Shown here piece after piece: positions 8,320-17,615 of a stretch of DNA of 64,000 nt; the stretch's first letter is position 1, and every line of letters starts with the position of its first letter. Both the position numbers and the translations under genes were made by a program. This DNA is from Gammaproteobacteria bacterium (GTDB lineage: Bacteria > Pseudomonadota > Gammaproteobacteria > Pseudomonadales > Cellvibrionaceae): assembly GCA_021151625.1 (NCBI GenBank), contig JAGKWY010000002.1, positions 66,324-130,323 on the forward strand. The letters are read 5' to 3'. The notes beneath the pieces were generated by a model. It did no database searches. It was not told the origin of the DNA and saw only the letters and a program-made list of their open reading frames with translations.

Positions 8320-9168
8320 ATGAGTGACGAATTTTTTGAGGAAGGGGAGCGCAATGTTCTTTTAGTCGATGAATTTCGTCGGTTTTTGAAAATTCGGGAT
8401 TCTTTGGCACCCTCTGGTGCCCTTGCGCCATATAAGTGGAACTCTAAACATAGATGGTATGGGGCATTTCTTGTATACAGTGAAATGTTGAATGAGCATG
8501 CAAGAGAGCTGGCTAATTCCCTTAACGAATTCGGCAGGCATGTTAGAACGCTAGAGGCGTGGGCCAATCGATTTTCGGAAATAGAGGATATAAATTTAAA
8601 ATTCGATCTTATGCTCGAGTTTGTAGAACCAGTTTCAATTGTGGCTATTAATCTGCCGTACGTCATCCGATCAAGATTTATTTATTCCACTTCGCATTTG
8701 TGCCACCAGGCAAATAAGATTCGATCTGACGATTGGATAGATAATTTTCCCTTAGACAAAGATGTCTGGTTTGAATCTGCCGACAAATCAGGAGCTACTT
8801 GGAAAAGATACAAAAAGTTAAAGTTGTCACTTGAAAAAATCGCTGGTAAAGACTTTGGTCGAATGACTTCCGATTTTCGCAACTCTTATAACCATAGATA
8901 CTCTGCGAGAGTCGAGTTTGGCCTTAGCAATATAGTGAATCGACTCGTTGATCATAACGGTAAGATTTCATACGGCATCGGGCAAACTGAACCTTTAAAG
9001 TTAGTGATAATCGTGGATCAATTAAAGCAGCAACATTCGTTAGCGATGGCTGCATTTAACTGCTATCAGGAACTCATTAAGGAACAGATTGCAGCAATTG
9101 AAAAATGGGAAAATGACTCAGGAGTTTTTAAAGGTACTGAGACAAATTCCATTCCGGTTGATCAGTGA
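8320..9168 (+). CDS. HEPN-motif protein, unknown function, 282 aa
   Basis: A soluble, helix-rich protein of 282 residues. Near residue 190 it has DFRNSYNHRYS, which fits the Rx4-6H active-site motif of HEPN-domain ribonucleases (R-N-x3-H), as in Cthe_2314-type HEPN proteins. The ATG at 8320 has a ribosome site GACGGAG. It is the only plus-strand gene in this stretch and converges with the 435-aa HEPN-motif gene: the coding 3' ends overlap by 41 bp (9128-9168). RNase activity is inferred from the motif only. Together with two or three other HEPN-like genes nearby, a role in RNA-targeting defence is a reasonable guess. Confidence 0.75.
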   Translation: MSDEFFEEGERNVLLVDEFRRFLKIRDSLAPSGALAPYKWNSKHRWYGAFLVYSEMLNEHARELANSLNEFGRHVRTLEAWANRFSEIEDINLKFDLMLEFVEPVSIVAINLPYVIRSRFIYSTSHLCHQANKIRSDDWIDNFPLDKDVWFESADKSGATWKRYKKLKLSLEKIAGKDFGRMTSDFRNSYNHRYSARVEFGLSNIVNRLVDHNGKISYGIGQTEPLKLVIIVDQLKQQHSLAMAAFNCYQELIKEQIAAIEKWENDSGVFKGTETNSIPVDQ

Positions 9169-10435
9169 GCCATCGAGGAACCTCTTGATCCGCAAGAGTG
9201 TATATTTTTTCTATTGAGCCCTTGATCAAATTTGGAATTTTTCCTACTAGATCTTCACTTAATGTATGTTCCATGTGAGTAATGGATTTTCTGCCCTTAT
9301 TTAGAATTTTTACTTCATGGTACTCGTGTTTGAAATGAACAATTTTATTGCGAGCATCATTTAATGATTTCACGCCTTGCCAAGGATGTGTTGAAGTATC
9401 GAACTTTAAATTGGTTTCGGAGTAAGTATGCAAAAAATTAATCTTTTCGATCAGGTTTAGCTTTTCGAGACTCCCCCACATATTCGGATGTTTTGCATTC
9501 CCAGCTTCATTCATAACGGCCTCCAAACATATGATTGCCATGACTATAGCCTGGCAGCGTTCCTCGTATATTTCATGAAGGTTCATGACTGAATCTGGGT
9601 GATAGGTGTTTGCAGCTAATATTTTAGCTTGGTGGCAGTGACGAAGAGTAGCACGATAAAAAAAGGGCGCCGCGGTGCAGATTGTTGACATTTTCCCATC
9701 AACGATTTTCATTGACTCAAATCTAGATAATCTGGGTGGCGGATGGTTAACTACCTTGCCATGACTGGTTCTGTCTGATTGTTTTAATTGTTCATGGACG
9801 TGTAATAATTCTGAGTAGGCTTCTTTTCTTATCTTCCGCAAATGATTGATAAAGCCGCTGGCTTCGCTAGTGTACTCTTCATCAGATATCTCTTGGTTTC
9901 CTTTTAATCTCATGATGCGCTGAAATTCATCATAGGTTCGATCAAAATCAGTTAAGTCTAAATATTCAGATACCCATTTTCCATAATGCCTTCCTTCGAC
10001 AATCTCAAATTGGGCGACTTCCCATTGATAGAAGTTGCCTTCATCAAACACCTGAATATGAGCGTCAAAACCTAATAGTGGATCCGAAACTTCGAGCGAG
10101 TTTGCTTGCCATACGAAGTGATGTGGACCAATCAGACCATGGGGAATTATTGCTTTAGAATCTTTCTGAACTATTGGATTTGAAAGAGAACCGAGCATGC
10201 TCGACATCAACCTTTCTTGAAATACCAATGGGTGATTGTTCTGAATAATGCGTCCAGCGGCTACGATTCGTGTTTCATCTAAAGCTCGTTCTAACTCTGA
10301 CGGTTTAATGATCGAGAAATCAAATTCCCCGATTTGACCTTTGTTGCTACGGTTGTACTTTCTACATTCAAGGTTTTCCACTGTGACTGCTTGCTGCCAC
10401 CAGTTTGGGAATCTACCATTAATATTTTGATTCAT
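9128..10435 (-). CDS. HEPN-motif protein, unknown function, 435 aa
   Basis: A 435-residue soluble protein. The N-terminal 230 residues are not recognisable. The C-terminal part has a helical domain with CLEAVMNEAG followed about 65 residues later by NDARNKIVHFKHEY, the R-N-x3-H signature of HEPN domains. The fold is therefore probably an N-terminal sensor or partner domain joined to a C-terminal HEPN nuclease. It shares no close sequence with the neighbouring HEPN genes apart from this motif. It overlaps the convergent 282-aa gene by 41 bp at its 3' end. Catalytic Arg and His are both present. Confidence 0.78.
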   Translation of the reverse strand: MNQNINGRFPNWWQQAVTVENLECRKYNRSNKGQIGEFDFSIIKPSELERALDETRIVAAGRIIQNNHPLVFQERLMSSMLGSLSNPIVQKDSKAIIPHGLIGPHHFVWQANSLEVSDPLLGFDAHIQVFDEGNFYQWEVAQFEIVEGRHYGKWVSEYLDLTDFDRTYDEFQRIMRLKGNQEISDEEYTSEASGFINHLRKIRKEAYSELLHVHEQLKQSDRTSHGKVVNHPPPRLSRFESMKIVDGKMSTICTAAPFFYRATLRHCHQAKILAANTYHPDSVMNLHEIYEERCQAIVMAIICLEAVMNEAGNAKHPNMWGSLEKLNLIEKINFLHTYSETNLKFDTSTHPWQGVKSLNDARNKIVHFKHEYHEVKILNKGRKSITHMEHTLSEDLVGKIPNLIKGSIEKIYTLADQEVPRWLTDQPEWNLSQYL

Positions 10436-10590
10436 TGTTCAATCCGTGGTTAATCCATTTTCGTGTGTGCTTATCATCACTTCGATGTTTTCGGTGTAAA
10501 GTGAATTTCATTGCTTATGGTAACTTCAGTATAAGTCAACAGTGGGTTCTCAATTTTAATGAATTCTGTCTGCAACTTAAGCTCTGGCTG

Positions 10591-11745
10591 TTAAGCATCT
10601 TTGGGTATTCGAAAATCAATTAAATGATCGGGAAGCAGAGCGCCAAGTCTTCCATCTTTGGAGTTTTTTCCAATTTCACGTCTAAATGCTAATTGCTCAA
10701 TACAAGTTCTCGCGCTGGTATTCAAATTATCTAAAATATACTGAATAAAACTGTTGATATCCTCATAGTCCTTAATAATTGAATCATACTTTATAGAATT
10801 AAGGTAAACGCCAGATGTTCGAGAATAAAGATCATCATATTCAGTAAAAATTGGCACACTGCCGTTAAAATATATATCACCAATTTTTAAGCTGTTCATA
10901 TCCACGTTTCCATGTAGGATATTGTTTCTTTCGTTAATAATTGAATGAAATCTTTTGCAGTGTTCATTTGAGTAGTCAATCATGCTCTGAAATCCAACAC
11001 AATTGATGTGAAGCGACTGAATCCTTATATCAATTTGCTGACGAATTACATTTTGAAACAACCTATCATTTTTCTTTATCTCATTTTTTGCCAAAATATA
11101 AATTACCAAATTTACAAAAGATTCAGCCATGATTGGTAGCATCGACTTTAGGGAGAAATAGTAACAAACTGCATTATTGTAACGATTTAATAAATCTTCG
11201 ATTGAGTCTTGAGATGTATCTTCCTCTGGGCCTAACAGAGTCATTTTGGGTCTATCGTTTTCGATGTTTAGATTCAGTTTTTCTATGTTTTTAATGGTTT
11301 GTTTTACAGTTAAATGAAGTCTATTAAAAGGATTTACAAATCGTGTCCACTTCTCTAGCTTAGTTCTAACTTCTTTGATTTCTTTGCCGTAATTTTGGAA
11401 GTCATTTTTAATGTCTTCTATGATGGTGTCTAGCGAAGGGGTCGTTTCAAAATGTCCCACAAAGTGAATCTCTGTCCGCATGTTGAGCGATTGAAACGAG
11501 ATTAGATTATTCTCCACTAAAAATGTCCACTCCCAATGAACTAGATTGTCTGATGAGTCGTTCCTGAGGAAGTTCTGTAACCCGTTTGGTGGGCCAAATT
11601 TAGCATAAAAATAGCAATACAAATCTATAGGCTTTATTTCATTAACCAATGAATAACTAAAAAATCCATTTGGTCTGCTTTCGCTGTAAAGAATTTCTGT
11701 TAACTCTGTGATAGATGCGTAATTCAACTTTGAAATAAAATTCAC
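10591..11745 (-). CDS. HEPN-motif protein, unknown function, 384 aa
   Basis: A soluble protein of 384 residues, noticeably AT-rich (Asn, Ile and Lys codons) compared with the backbone genes of the element. Around residue 275 it has NERNNILHGNVD, a classic HEPN-type R-N-x3-H-G motif, in a helical C-terminal half. The N-terminal half (about 1-150) may be a beta-rich partner domain, ending in a predicted coiled segment. I do not recognise a specific family. It is the third HEPN-motif gene in a row, separated by 155 bp from the 435-aa gene. The base composition suggests separate acquisition. Confidence 0.78.
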   Translation of the reverse strand: MNFISKLNYASITELTEILYSESRPNGFFSYSLVNEIKPIDLYCYFYAKFGPPNGLQNFLRNDSSDNLVHWEWTFLVENNLISFQSLNMRTEIHFVGHFETTPSLDTIIEDIKNDFQNYGKEIKEVRTKLEKWTRFVNPFNRLHLTVKQTIKNIEKLNLNIENDRPKMTLLGPEEDTSQDSIEDLLNRYNNAVCYYFSLKSMLPIMAESFVNLVIYILAKNEIKKNDRLFQNVIRQQIDIRIQSLHINCVGFQSMIDYSNEHCKRFHSIINERNNILHGNVDMNSLKIGDIYFNGSVPIFTEYDDLYSRTSGVYLNSIKYDSIIKDYEDINSFIQYILDNLNTSARTCIEQLAFRREIGKNSKDGRLGALLPDHLIDFRIPKDA

Positions 11746-11917
11746 AACGAATCCTTTTTAAAATTAAGCTACTAATCGAGCAGCTTTATTGATGATGAAA
11801 GAGTGTAGGGTAGATTGTTAATATGTTGGCGTTGGATTTGGCTCTATCTATCAAATCTCAATTTGATGATATTCATACCCCAGATAAACAATTTTCCCAT
11901 GCGAAAGAGCACGCCGA

Positions 11918-12994
11918 TTAAAGCTGGCTTGATTCACACTGCGCTCGTCCGGTTTGCTGAATCTCGGTAAGCCATTTTTGCGCAAGAGATTGAGCCAGGA
12001 CTTTGTCACTATTGGAGATATCACGAAGTTCAATAGCGTAATATCCATCTGCGTATCCAGGGCCGTAATCGTCATATTTTTCAAATCCACTTTCATCCAC
12101 CATACAAAATGATTCTTGCCGAATGTCTTCACCTAGTAAGGCAGAAAGTTCCGCTAATGCGTGACAAAAGACCAAGCTATCGTCCTGCATTTTTTCTGCC
12201 ACCATTCGGATGGCCTCGATGTTGCCATGCCCACAAGCATCGAGTAACCAGCTTGAATATTCAATTTTGTAATCCATGTCTTGCGCCATATTAGCAATTT
12301 CTATTGGATCATACGTTTCATAAACAAGATCATTGGGGGAGATAGATTTTTCAAAAAATTGATTATCATTAAAGTGAAGGGTGAGGCCAAGTAACCCAAG
12401 CTTGCAACCAAGTTGTGCTGATTGAATAAAGCATTGCTTTGCCCTCTCTAGTCTTTTGATATTAGCTTGATATTCGCAGGCAAAGATTTCTTCATTTGGG
12501 CCTAATGCTCTTCCCATTTTCAATTGATTATACCAATAAGGATCTTGTTCATTCTGATCAAGATCAGCACTTGAAATAAGAGCAAGGCCTAGTGCGTAAT
12601 TGCCAAGACCAGTTTTGCTACTTTGCTCTTCAAGGGAAAGGATTAGCTGCTCCTCATCACATAAGAGATCGCCGGAATTTAACCCTTTAATCAAATCAAC
12701 GAGTGTGACTGCTCTTACAGCATTCTCTTCTATTAAAACCTGCAATGATTGAGTTATGTCATTTGCAGCATGTGTGCAATGAAGTTGTTGTAGGCGATTG
12801 ATAAAAGTAGGGTGATTGATATGATCATGTTGATCGCACTTGAATAATGCAACAGCAGTTTGGGAAAAAGCGGCATAGCTTTGATAGCCAAAGGCTGCGG
12901 CTATAAGTTCATAAGCGTGTGATCTTGTTAGGGGGGTGGCGTTATTATCTGATACGCGATTAGCCAAATTAAAAGCGAGTGACTTAAGGGACAT
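11918..12994 (-). CDS. Sel1/TPR-like repeat protein with an N-terminal island-type domain, 358 aa
   Basis: The N-terminus (SLKSLAFNLANRV...RSHAYELIAAAFGYQSYAAF, residues 2-44) is a short helical domain common at the start of genomic-island proteins, where it is often annotated glyoxalase-superfamily or repeat protein. The rest is helical with patterns like ALGLALISSAD and AKQCFIQSAQLGCKLG that fit Sel1/TPR-like helical repeats, followed by an acidic Asp/Tyr-rich stretch near residue 320. It has no signal peptide or membrane segment. Repeats of this kind mediate protein contacts; no catalytic function is apparent. It stands alone between the HEPN-motif genes. Confidence 0.72.
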   Translation of the reverse strand: MSLKSLAFNLANRVSDNNATPLTRSHAYELIAAAFGYQSYAAFSQTAVALFKCDQHDHINHPTFINRLQQLHCTHAANDITQSLQVLIEENAVRAVTLVDLIKGLNSGDLLCDEEQLILSLEEQSSKTGLGNYALGLALISSADLDQNEQDPYWYNQLKMGRALGPNEEIFACEYQANIKRLERAKQCFIQSAQLGCKLGLLGLTLHFNDNQFFEKSISPNDLVYETYDPIEIANMAQDMDYKIEYSSWLLDACGHGNIEAIRMVAEKMQDDSLVFCHALAELSALLGEDIRQESFCMVDESGFEKYDDYGPGYADGYYAIELRDISNSDKVLAQSLAQKWLTEIQQTGRAQCESSQL

Positions 12995-13222
12995 AAACCA
13001 TTCTCCGATCCTGTCGATGAAGAGGTATACGCACGTTTAAGACCCCATAACAGGACTTAAGAATAATTTAAAAGAAGTTGAGTAAGCTAAATCTATGCCT
13101 TTTTCTACTCATGCGCAGGTATGGCGGGCGCCAGTGTCTATAATAGCCATATCTCTGCCGCACTTTCAATAGGTGTTTCTATTGCAGTGAGTCCTCTGAA
13201 TCAAAGGTCTATGCGTCGTTTT

Positions 13223-13801
13223 TTAGTTTATTTTTCTTAAAATTAGGTCTTCAGAGTTAAGCTGTATGTTTTGCAAACTAATTTCAATTTGAGCTAAGAA
13301 AGTAAGTGATGCTTCACACCACTGTAGAATATTAAAGAAGAAACACCAATCTTTGCTAGACTTTCCTTGCTCAGTGCCGGATAACGTTAGTGTTCCGGCC
13401 CACCATAACAACTTCTCATGTTTTTGAGACGAGCCCACAGCATCGATTTGAAACGATTTAGCATGAATAATTTTATTGCAAATATATCTGATGTCTTTTT
13501 GCTCTTTGGTTCCATCAGCTTTTATTCCAGAATTATAGATATGGATGGAATTGTTCAATTCAAATTTAATTCCCTTAGAATCCAAAAGTTCTACCGCATT
13601 TCTCAGTTTGACAGCTATTTCGAGTGAATAGTTACTTACGGTAGATTTGGTGTGTCTCCAATATTGTTCTTTGGGAAAAAGTTTTTCTACATTGTCCACT
13701 CCGATGCCGTAACGTGAAACAAATTGCTCTGCTGCAAGTGCGATTTCGATTAGCAGATAAAGCTTTTCCCTTATACTATCAACTTCAATAAAGTGGGCCA
13801 T
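13223..13801 (-). CDS. Hypothetical helical protein with a degenerate HEPN-like motif, 192 aa
   Basis: A 192-residue helical protein of unknown function. Residues about 100-120 read DIRYICNKIIHAKSF. This resembles the HEPN signature R-N-x3-H, but a Cys stands where the catalytic Arg would be; the nearest Arg is three residues earlier. It may be an inactive HEPN partner or an unrelated fold. It lies in the same minus-strand stretch as the three clearer HEPN-motif genes. The start ATG at 13801 has no strong ribosome site. The stretch 13000-13220 shows no gene. Confidence 0.65.
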   Translation of the reverse strand: MAHFIEVDSIREKLYLLIEIALAAEQFVSRYGIGVDNVEKLFPKEQYWRHTKSTVSNYSLEIAVKLRNAVELLDSKGIKFELNNSIHIYNSGIKADGTKEQKDIRYICNKIIHAKSFQIDAVGSSQKHEKLLWWAGTLTLSGTEQGKSSKDWCFFFNILQWCEASLTFLAQIEISLQNIQLNSEDLILRKIN

Positions 13802-13920
13802 AGAAGTCTAATTTCCTTACAAAGAGAGAAGTAAACTAACTGTTTCTGAGATAGTCATGTTGTAATTACCAAAACATTCACTGCCAAATATCACTTCACT
13901 TATGGTAGAAATGGGAATGG

Positions 13921-14760
13921 TTATTTAATGGATCCGTAACCTGGCAAAATTGCAAGAACTGAATGGAGAATTGCTCTAGCTTGGTAGTAATCATATTGTT
14001 CCTCCTCTCTAAAATGGTGAGGAAGATTTGTTGTGTGATGTATTGCTGCCCTGAGTATTAATAATCGTTCTTTTACTGTCATACTTTCGCGTTCATTTCT
14101 ATCAAAAAATTTATTTCGTGCCGTTCCCAGCTCACTTGATTCTGGTGGATTCAATTTGAATATTTCAAGTAGCTTTCTGCATTCCCCAACACATTCATTG
14201 TAATTGCCTTGGAAAAAGTGGTTTCGGGCTATTTGGACGCATTTCACCACACCAGAGTTTTGTGCAATATGTTGAGGTAACCCGAATTCGAGCAAAAGGG
14301 TTTCTTGATAGCCCATTCTTTCAAGCACTGCTATCCATTCTGATTGTTTTATAGTGACTGTGGTTTGACAGCTCACTGCTCGGCTTTCATTCCCTTCAAC
14401 AATTTCGGAGTAAAGCCAAAGGCTAAGATTAAAGTTAGCTCCACTTCTAAGAAATTCAATGGCTTCAACTTGCGCCATAGATAGTGCCATTCTAAATCCA
14501 ATGATGAGTTTATTGTGATTTGGTATCTGCACGGGTTGCGCTTGTTCCGGGTGGGCTATCGCAAGCAGGCGTTGGGAGTTGTCGCCCCACTCTAGGCGTA
14601 GCTGTAATCCCCTGAGTTGTACAGGTTTAAGTTGAGGGTTTATAGAAAAATCAAGGCTAGCAGCAAGGGTGTAGCAGCCAATACCAGGTAACCCATTAAA
14701 GTGCACCTGATTTAATTCGGCAATTTGATACCCATTATAATTGTTTAAAGAAATTGTCAT
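13921..14760 (-). CDS. Hypothetical two-domain protein, 279 aa
   Basis: Not recognised. The first 140 or so residues alternate hydrophobic and polar residues in a beta-sandwich-like pattern (CYTLAASLDFSI...LRLEWGDNSQRLL). The second half is helical (KCVQIARNHFFQGNYNECVGECRKLLE), TPR- or HEPN-like, with LRAAIHHTTN near residue 240. It has no signal peptide, so the beta domain is cytoplasmic. It could be a sensor plus effector pair in one chain, but that is a guess. It is followed on the same strand by the HEPN-like cluster. Confidence 0.65.
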   Translation of the reverse strand: MTISLNNYNGYQIAELNQVHFNGLPGIGCYTLAASLDFSINPQLKPVQLRGLQLRLEWGDNSQRLLAIAHPEQAQPVQIPNHNKLIIGFRMALSMAQVEAIEFLRSGANFNLSLWLYSEIVEGNESRAVSCQTTVTIKQSEWIAVLERMGYQETLLLEFGLPQHIAQNSGVVKCVQIARNHFFQGNYNECVGECRKLLEIFKLNPPESSELGTARNKFFDRNERESMTVKERLLILRAAIHHTTNLPHHFREEEQYDYYQARAILHSVLAILPGYGSIK

Positions 14761-14820
14761 TTTGTTCCTTAAGATAAGTTGATTTATTCCAATCCACCCG
14801 CGTCAGGTAGCTAGCTGTAT

Positions 14821-15084
14821 CTATTCGTAATCAAGATCAACAGGGTTGACTTGTCCAATTATCTCCCCATTTTCCATCCGAAGACGCAGATCGTATCCAC
14901 CACAAAACTCATCATCTATGCTCAACACCTCGCCTTCTTGTAAATAACGTGGCGAGGATAAGTTGATAATGCGAACGGTCATGCCTTTCTTGAGAACCTC
15001 ATACTTCAATCCCGGTCTACAGTTTTGAGGATGTTTCATATTCCAATCACACAGCATGCCAGGAAAAAAGTTTGGCTTGTCCAT
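14821..15084 (-). CDS. Small hypothetical protein, 87 aa
   Basis: A small, probably beta-rich protein (motifs GMTVRIINLSSPRYLQEGEVLSI and GGYDLRLRMENGEIIGQVNPVDL) resembling short KOW/SH3-like folds, function unknown. The long open frame begins at 15132, but the ATG at 15084 (MDKPNFFPGML) gives a cleaner start. With that start it overlaps the upstream 113-aa gene by 38 nt in another frame, suggesting coupled translation. No membrane segment. Confidence 0.55.
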   Translation of the reverse strand: MDKPNFFPGMLCDWNMKHPQNCRPGLKYEVLKKGMTVRIINLSSPRYLQEGEVLSIDDEFCGGYDLRLRMENGEIIGQVNPVDLDYE

Positions 15085-15388
15085 TTTGAATTTTTTCGCC
15101 CGTATGACAATCAATCTCTGGGTCAAAAACACAAAGAGACTTTGGGTTGTTTTTATTTAGCTGTCTCGATAGCTCCCTATGCTTCGCTTCGGAAATTGCA
15201 CTTAGCTCCCATAGACGTTCAAGCAATGGAGTGTACAGGCTTAAATATGCTGCCTTTTCCAAGGTTGTCTGAGCTTCTATACCAATAATCATGTCGGTTA
15301 GAGCCATCTCCATAAGCTCCACAGATGTTTTATAACCATTGTGATATGCAGTCATAGTCTTTTCGTAGTTATTTTCTTCGGTTCCCAT
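15047..15388 (-). CDS. Hypothetical helical protein, 113 aa
   Basis: A short, largely helical protein of unknown function (EKTMTAYHNGYKTSVELMEM, then repeated Glu/Leu-rich helices). It ends at 15047, overlapping the 87-aa gene downstream, and starts 12 nt after the 99-aa gene (15401-15700), so the three small genes probably form one operon on the minus strand. No conserved motif is evident. Confidence 0.6.
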   Translation of the reverse strand: MGTEENNYEKTMTAYHNGYKTSVELMEMALTDMIIGIEAQTTLEKAAYLSLYTPLLERLWELSAISEAKHRELSRQLNKNNPKSLCVFDPEIDCHTGEKIQNGQAKLFSWHAV

Positions 15389-15400
15389 TCTCCAGTCCTG

Positions 15401-15700
15401 TTATTTGCCTTTTCTATATTTAATGCGTTGTTTAGCGAGTGCTAAATCTTTTCGCATAGACTCTACAATAGAAAAAGCACTCCAATCATCCGGTGTAGCT
15501 TTTCTCATGGTAGTTGGCCATTTTAAAAAGCTAGCGATTGTTGCACTTCCTTGGGACTTAATTCCTTTAGATAGCAAACGATCAGCTGTTCTCCAAATCA
15601 CGACATGATTATTTGTTGAAGCACTTCGCTTGACTGAAATCACAAGTCTTTGCTCGCCTTCTTCATTTGAGTAAACGTGATTAAATTTTATTTCTAACAT
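15401..15700 (-). CDS. Hypothetical basic protein, 99 aa
   Basis: A 99-residue protein with a basic C-terminus (LAKQRIKYRKGK). Unknown family. The N-terminal half is beta-like (FNHVYSNEEGEQRLVISVKR). It is first in a run of three closely packed small minus-strand genes. Start at ATG 15700; the preceding bases (AAAAGGCACTCCAA in mRNA sense) give a weak ribosome site. Confidence 0.6.
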   Translation of the reverse strand: MLEIKFNHVYSNEEGEQRLVISVKRSASTNNHVVIWRTADRLLSKGIKSQGSATIASFLKWPTTMRKATPDDWSAFSIVESMRKDLALAKQRIKYRKGK

Positions 15701-15848
15701 TTGGAGTGCCTTTTAATTTCATAGAATCTCTGAGCGATAAGCGAGTTGGTGTGCGGTTATTTTTGCAGTCACATACACAAATGATTAGTTTAAGGTGTAA
15801 AGCATCGACAACTTTCCTGAGCCTTTGATTGGGGTATCCGCATTTTAA

Positions 15849-16862
15849 TCATTGTTCGATTATATCCAAGCGGCAATTAATCTCTCCTATGGTGGTCTGT
15901 GTGAGGCTTCTGTTGTCTGGATCAATAGTAAAAACACATTTCCAATTTTTAGGAAGAGCATCATTTACAGTTTTTACATCTGCTGGCCCATCACCCAAAC
16001 CGATGATTGCCTCATAAAGCTCGCCTCCAAATAGAGAGATATATGCAGTCATCCCGTTGCTTGCAGTATCACCGATAGCGCCTGGCAAAACTGCCAATGT
16101 ATGCTTTCCCCTTTGAATATTTATTAATTTTCGTATTTCGTCAGGTATGCGTAAGAGGGTAGAGTTGATCTGTTCTTTAGACGGAGCTGTCAATAATATT
16201 GTACGAAGTTTATCGGCTGCTGGGCTAAAGGCCCAGCTACGCCCTAAAGAAAATGCTCCCAAACCAAGCGCAATTTTCATAATTCCTTTTGACCATGGAG
16301 AAAAAAAATCTGCATTTGCATTCAAGCGAAAATGCAGGCTCTCACCAACCTCCACTACTGCGTGATTCAATGCATCTTCAGTGCTGATGATTGGCGTGCC
16401 GGAAGAGCTAATTAAGGTACGACCAGTTTTTTTTGCCTTATTTAATAATTGCTTAAACGCAATCCGGATACGATCCTCACTGCCGTAATACTCTATAAGG
16501 CCCTTGTTAAATCCTCCTTCGACTGCTAGTCCGAAATCTGCGTATGGTTCTGCTTGATGTGGAAATACAATTTTGCAAGGTGTATTTAGTTCCTTGCAAA
16601 CACCATCAAAAATTACATCTGGAACCTCCCCGCTATAGCCTTTTAATCCATATTTATGTCTTTTAAATCCTACGATAGGATGTGAGATAAAAGGGCTGTC
16701 AATGTCTGAGCCAAAAGTGTTGTTAGCCTTTTTTGAACAGTACTCAATACCAAATTCCCTACATCCTCCTAATGCATAGGGCACGATATGCTCAAGTGTT
16801 GCTGCATTATCGTCGTCAGGAAGATTATTAAGGGGAGAATAAGTATAAATGCATTTTTCCAT
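15849..16862 (-). CDS. HNH-type nuclease-like protein, 337 aa
   Basis: The N-terminus contains LEHIVPYALGG (residues about 23-33), the core of an HNH endonuclease motif, followed by CSKKANNTFGSDID that supplies the Asn and a later acidic/His region. A CxYT-like cysteine near the start (MEKCIYTYSP) may help bind metal. The remaining 270 residues are not recognised and might be a sensor or target-binding domain. DNA cleavage is inferred from the motif. It lies in the cargo region beside a GIY-YIG-like gene, so it may serve in defence. Start ATG 16862; ribosome site AAGGAT upstream in mRNA sense. Confidence 0.72.
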   Translation of the reverse strand: MEKCIYTYSPLNNLPDDDNAATLEHIVPYALGGCREFGIEYCSKKANNTFGSDIDSPFISHPIVGFKRHKYGLKGYSGEVPDVIFDGVCKELNTPCKIVFPHQAEPYADFGLAVEGGFNKGLIEYYGSEDRIRIAFKQLLNKAKKTGRTLISSSGTPIISTEDALNHAVVEVGESLHFRLNANADFFSPWSKGIMKIALGLGAFSLGRSWAFSPAADKLRTILLTAPSKEQINSTLLRIPDEIRKLINIQRGKHTLAVLPGAIGDTASNGMTAYISLFGGELYEAIIGLGDGPADVKTVNDALPKNWKCVFTIDPDNRSLTQTTIGEINCRLDIIEQ

Positions 16863-17615
16863 TAGGGGATCCTTGCGGGGGCTTAGCGATTTATCAAGCG
16901 TTTATTCGTCATTAGGAGAAGAAAATGATGATGGTTGGTTGTGCTCGCTAAATACCTAAATAGATGAAGTATCATTCTCTAGAGTTTCAGTGAAACACTT
17001 GAAAAAAACCATTGCTTAAACTTTTCCTAAAGGTTAGCTCATTAGATGAGTTTTAGGGTGCAGGTCACATCCTTGTCTGGGAGCGGTCCAGCATAAAGGA
17101 TGGCTACATATGTTTTTTCTTGACTAATAAAAACCTGATAATAAATTCGAACTGCGGCTTCTAGGCGTATTTAGGCGGACTCTCTAATCGGCAGTTAAAT
17201 TAAGGGTCTGTGAAAATGTTACTAGACGTATAGCTTCTTAAAGATAGTTTGTTTAGCGGTGCTAGGCAATATCCCACAGCGATTTTTCATACTAACAGTT
17301 CGCCAATTGCCTAAGTAAAGAGTAATGTCTGGTAATTGACTCTCAAATAAAAGCCCGTAGCCTATCCACAAAAAATGTAAACCAACTCAAGCATAGATGC
17401 TTATGAAAATATTAAGGTTTGCTGTTCTCTCGCGGCTCCTCTTTAAAATGCTTGCTGGGGAGCTTAATAGTAGCCGAGAACGCTTTCGTAAATACAATGC
17501 TTTTTATCGATTCGAATAGTTGATGCTGGTGTTAAATCTATGAGTATTAGGAGTGACTGGATTAGTGCTACATACCTTTTTGAATAACTCATCAATATTT
17601 TCCGGTTAGAAGAGA
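16863..17615. other. Gene-poor gap between HNH and GIY-YIG-like genes
   Basis: About 750 bp without a convincing open reading frame on either strand. It is AT-rich, and I see no long inverted repeat or terminator. It must contain the divergent promoters of the HNH-like gene (minus) and the GIY-YIG-like gene (plus). It may be a decayed gene or an insertion scar; nothing more can be said from the sequence. Confidence 0.5.

Noticed and set aside
10435..10623. Open frame on the plus strand, 62 aa
   Set aside because: It covers the short gap between two minus-strand HEPN-motif genes, with no ribosome site and no homology pattern.
15849..16365. Three plus-strand frames over the HNH gene
   Set aside because: They are antisense shadows of the minus-strand HNH-like gene.
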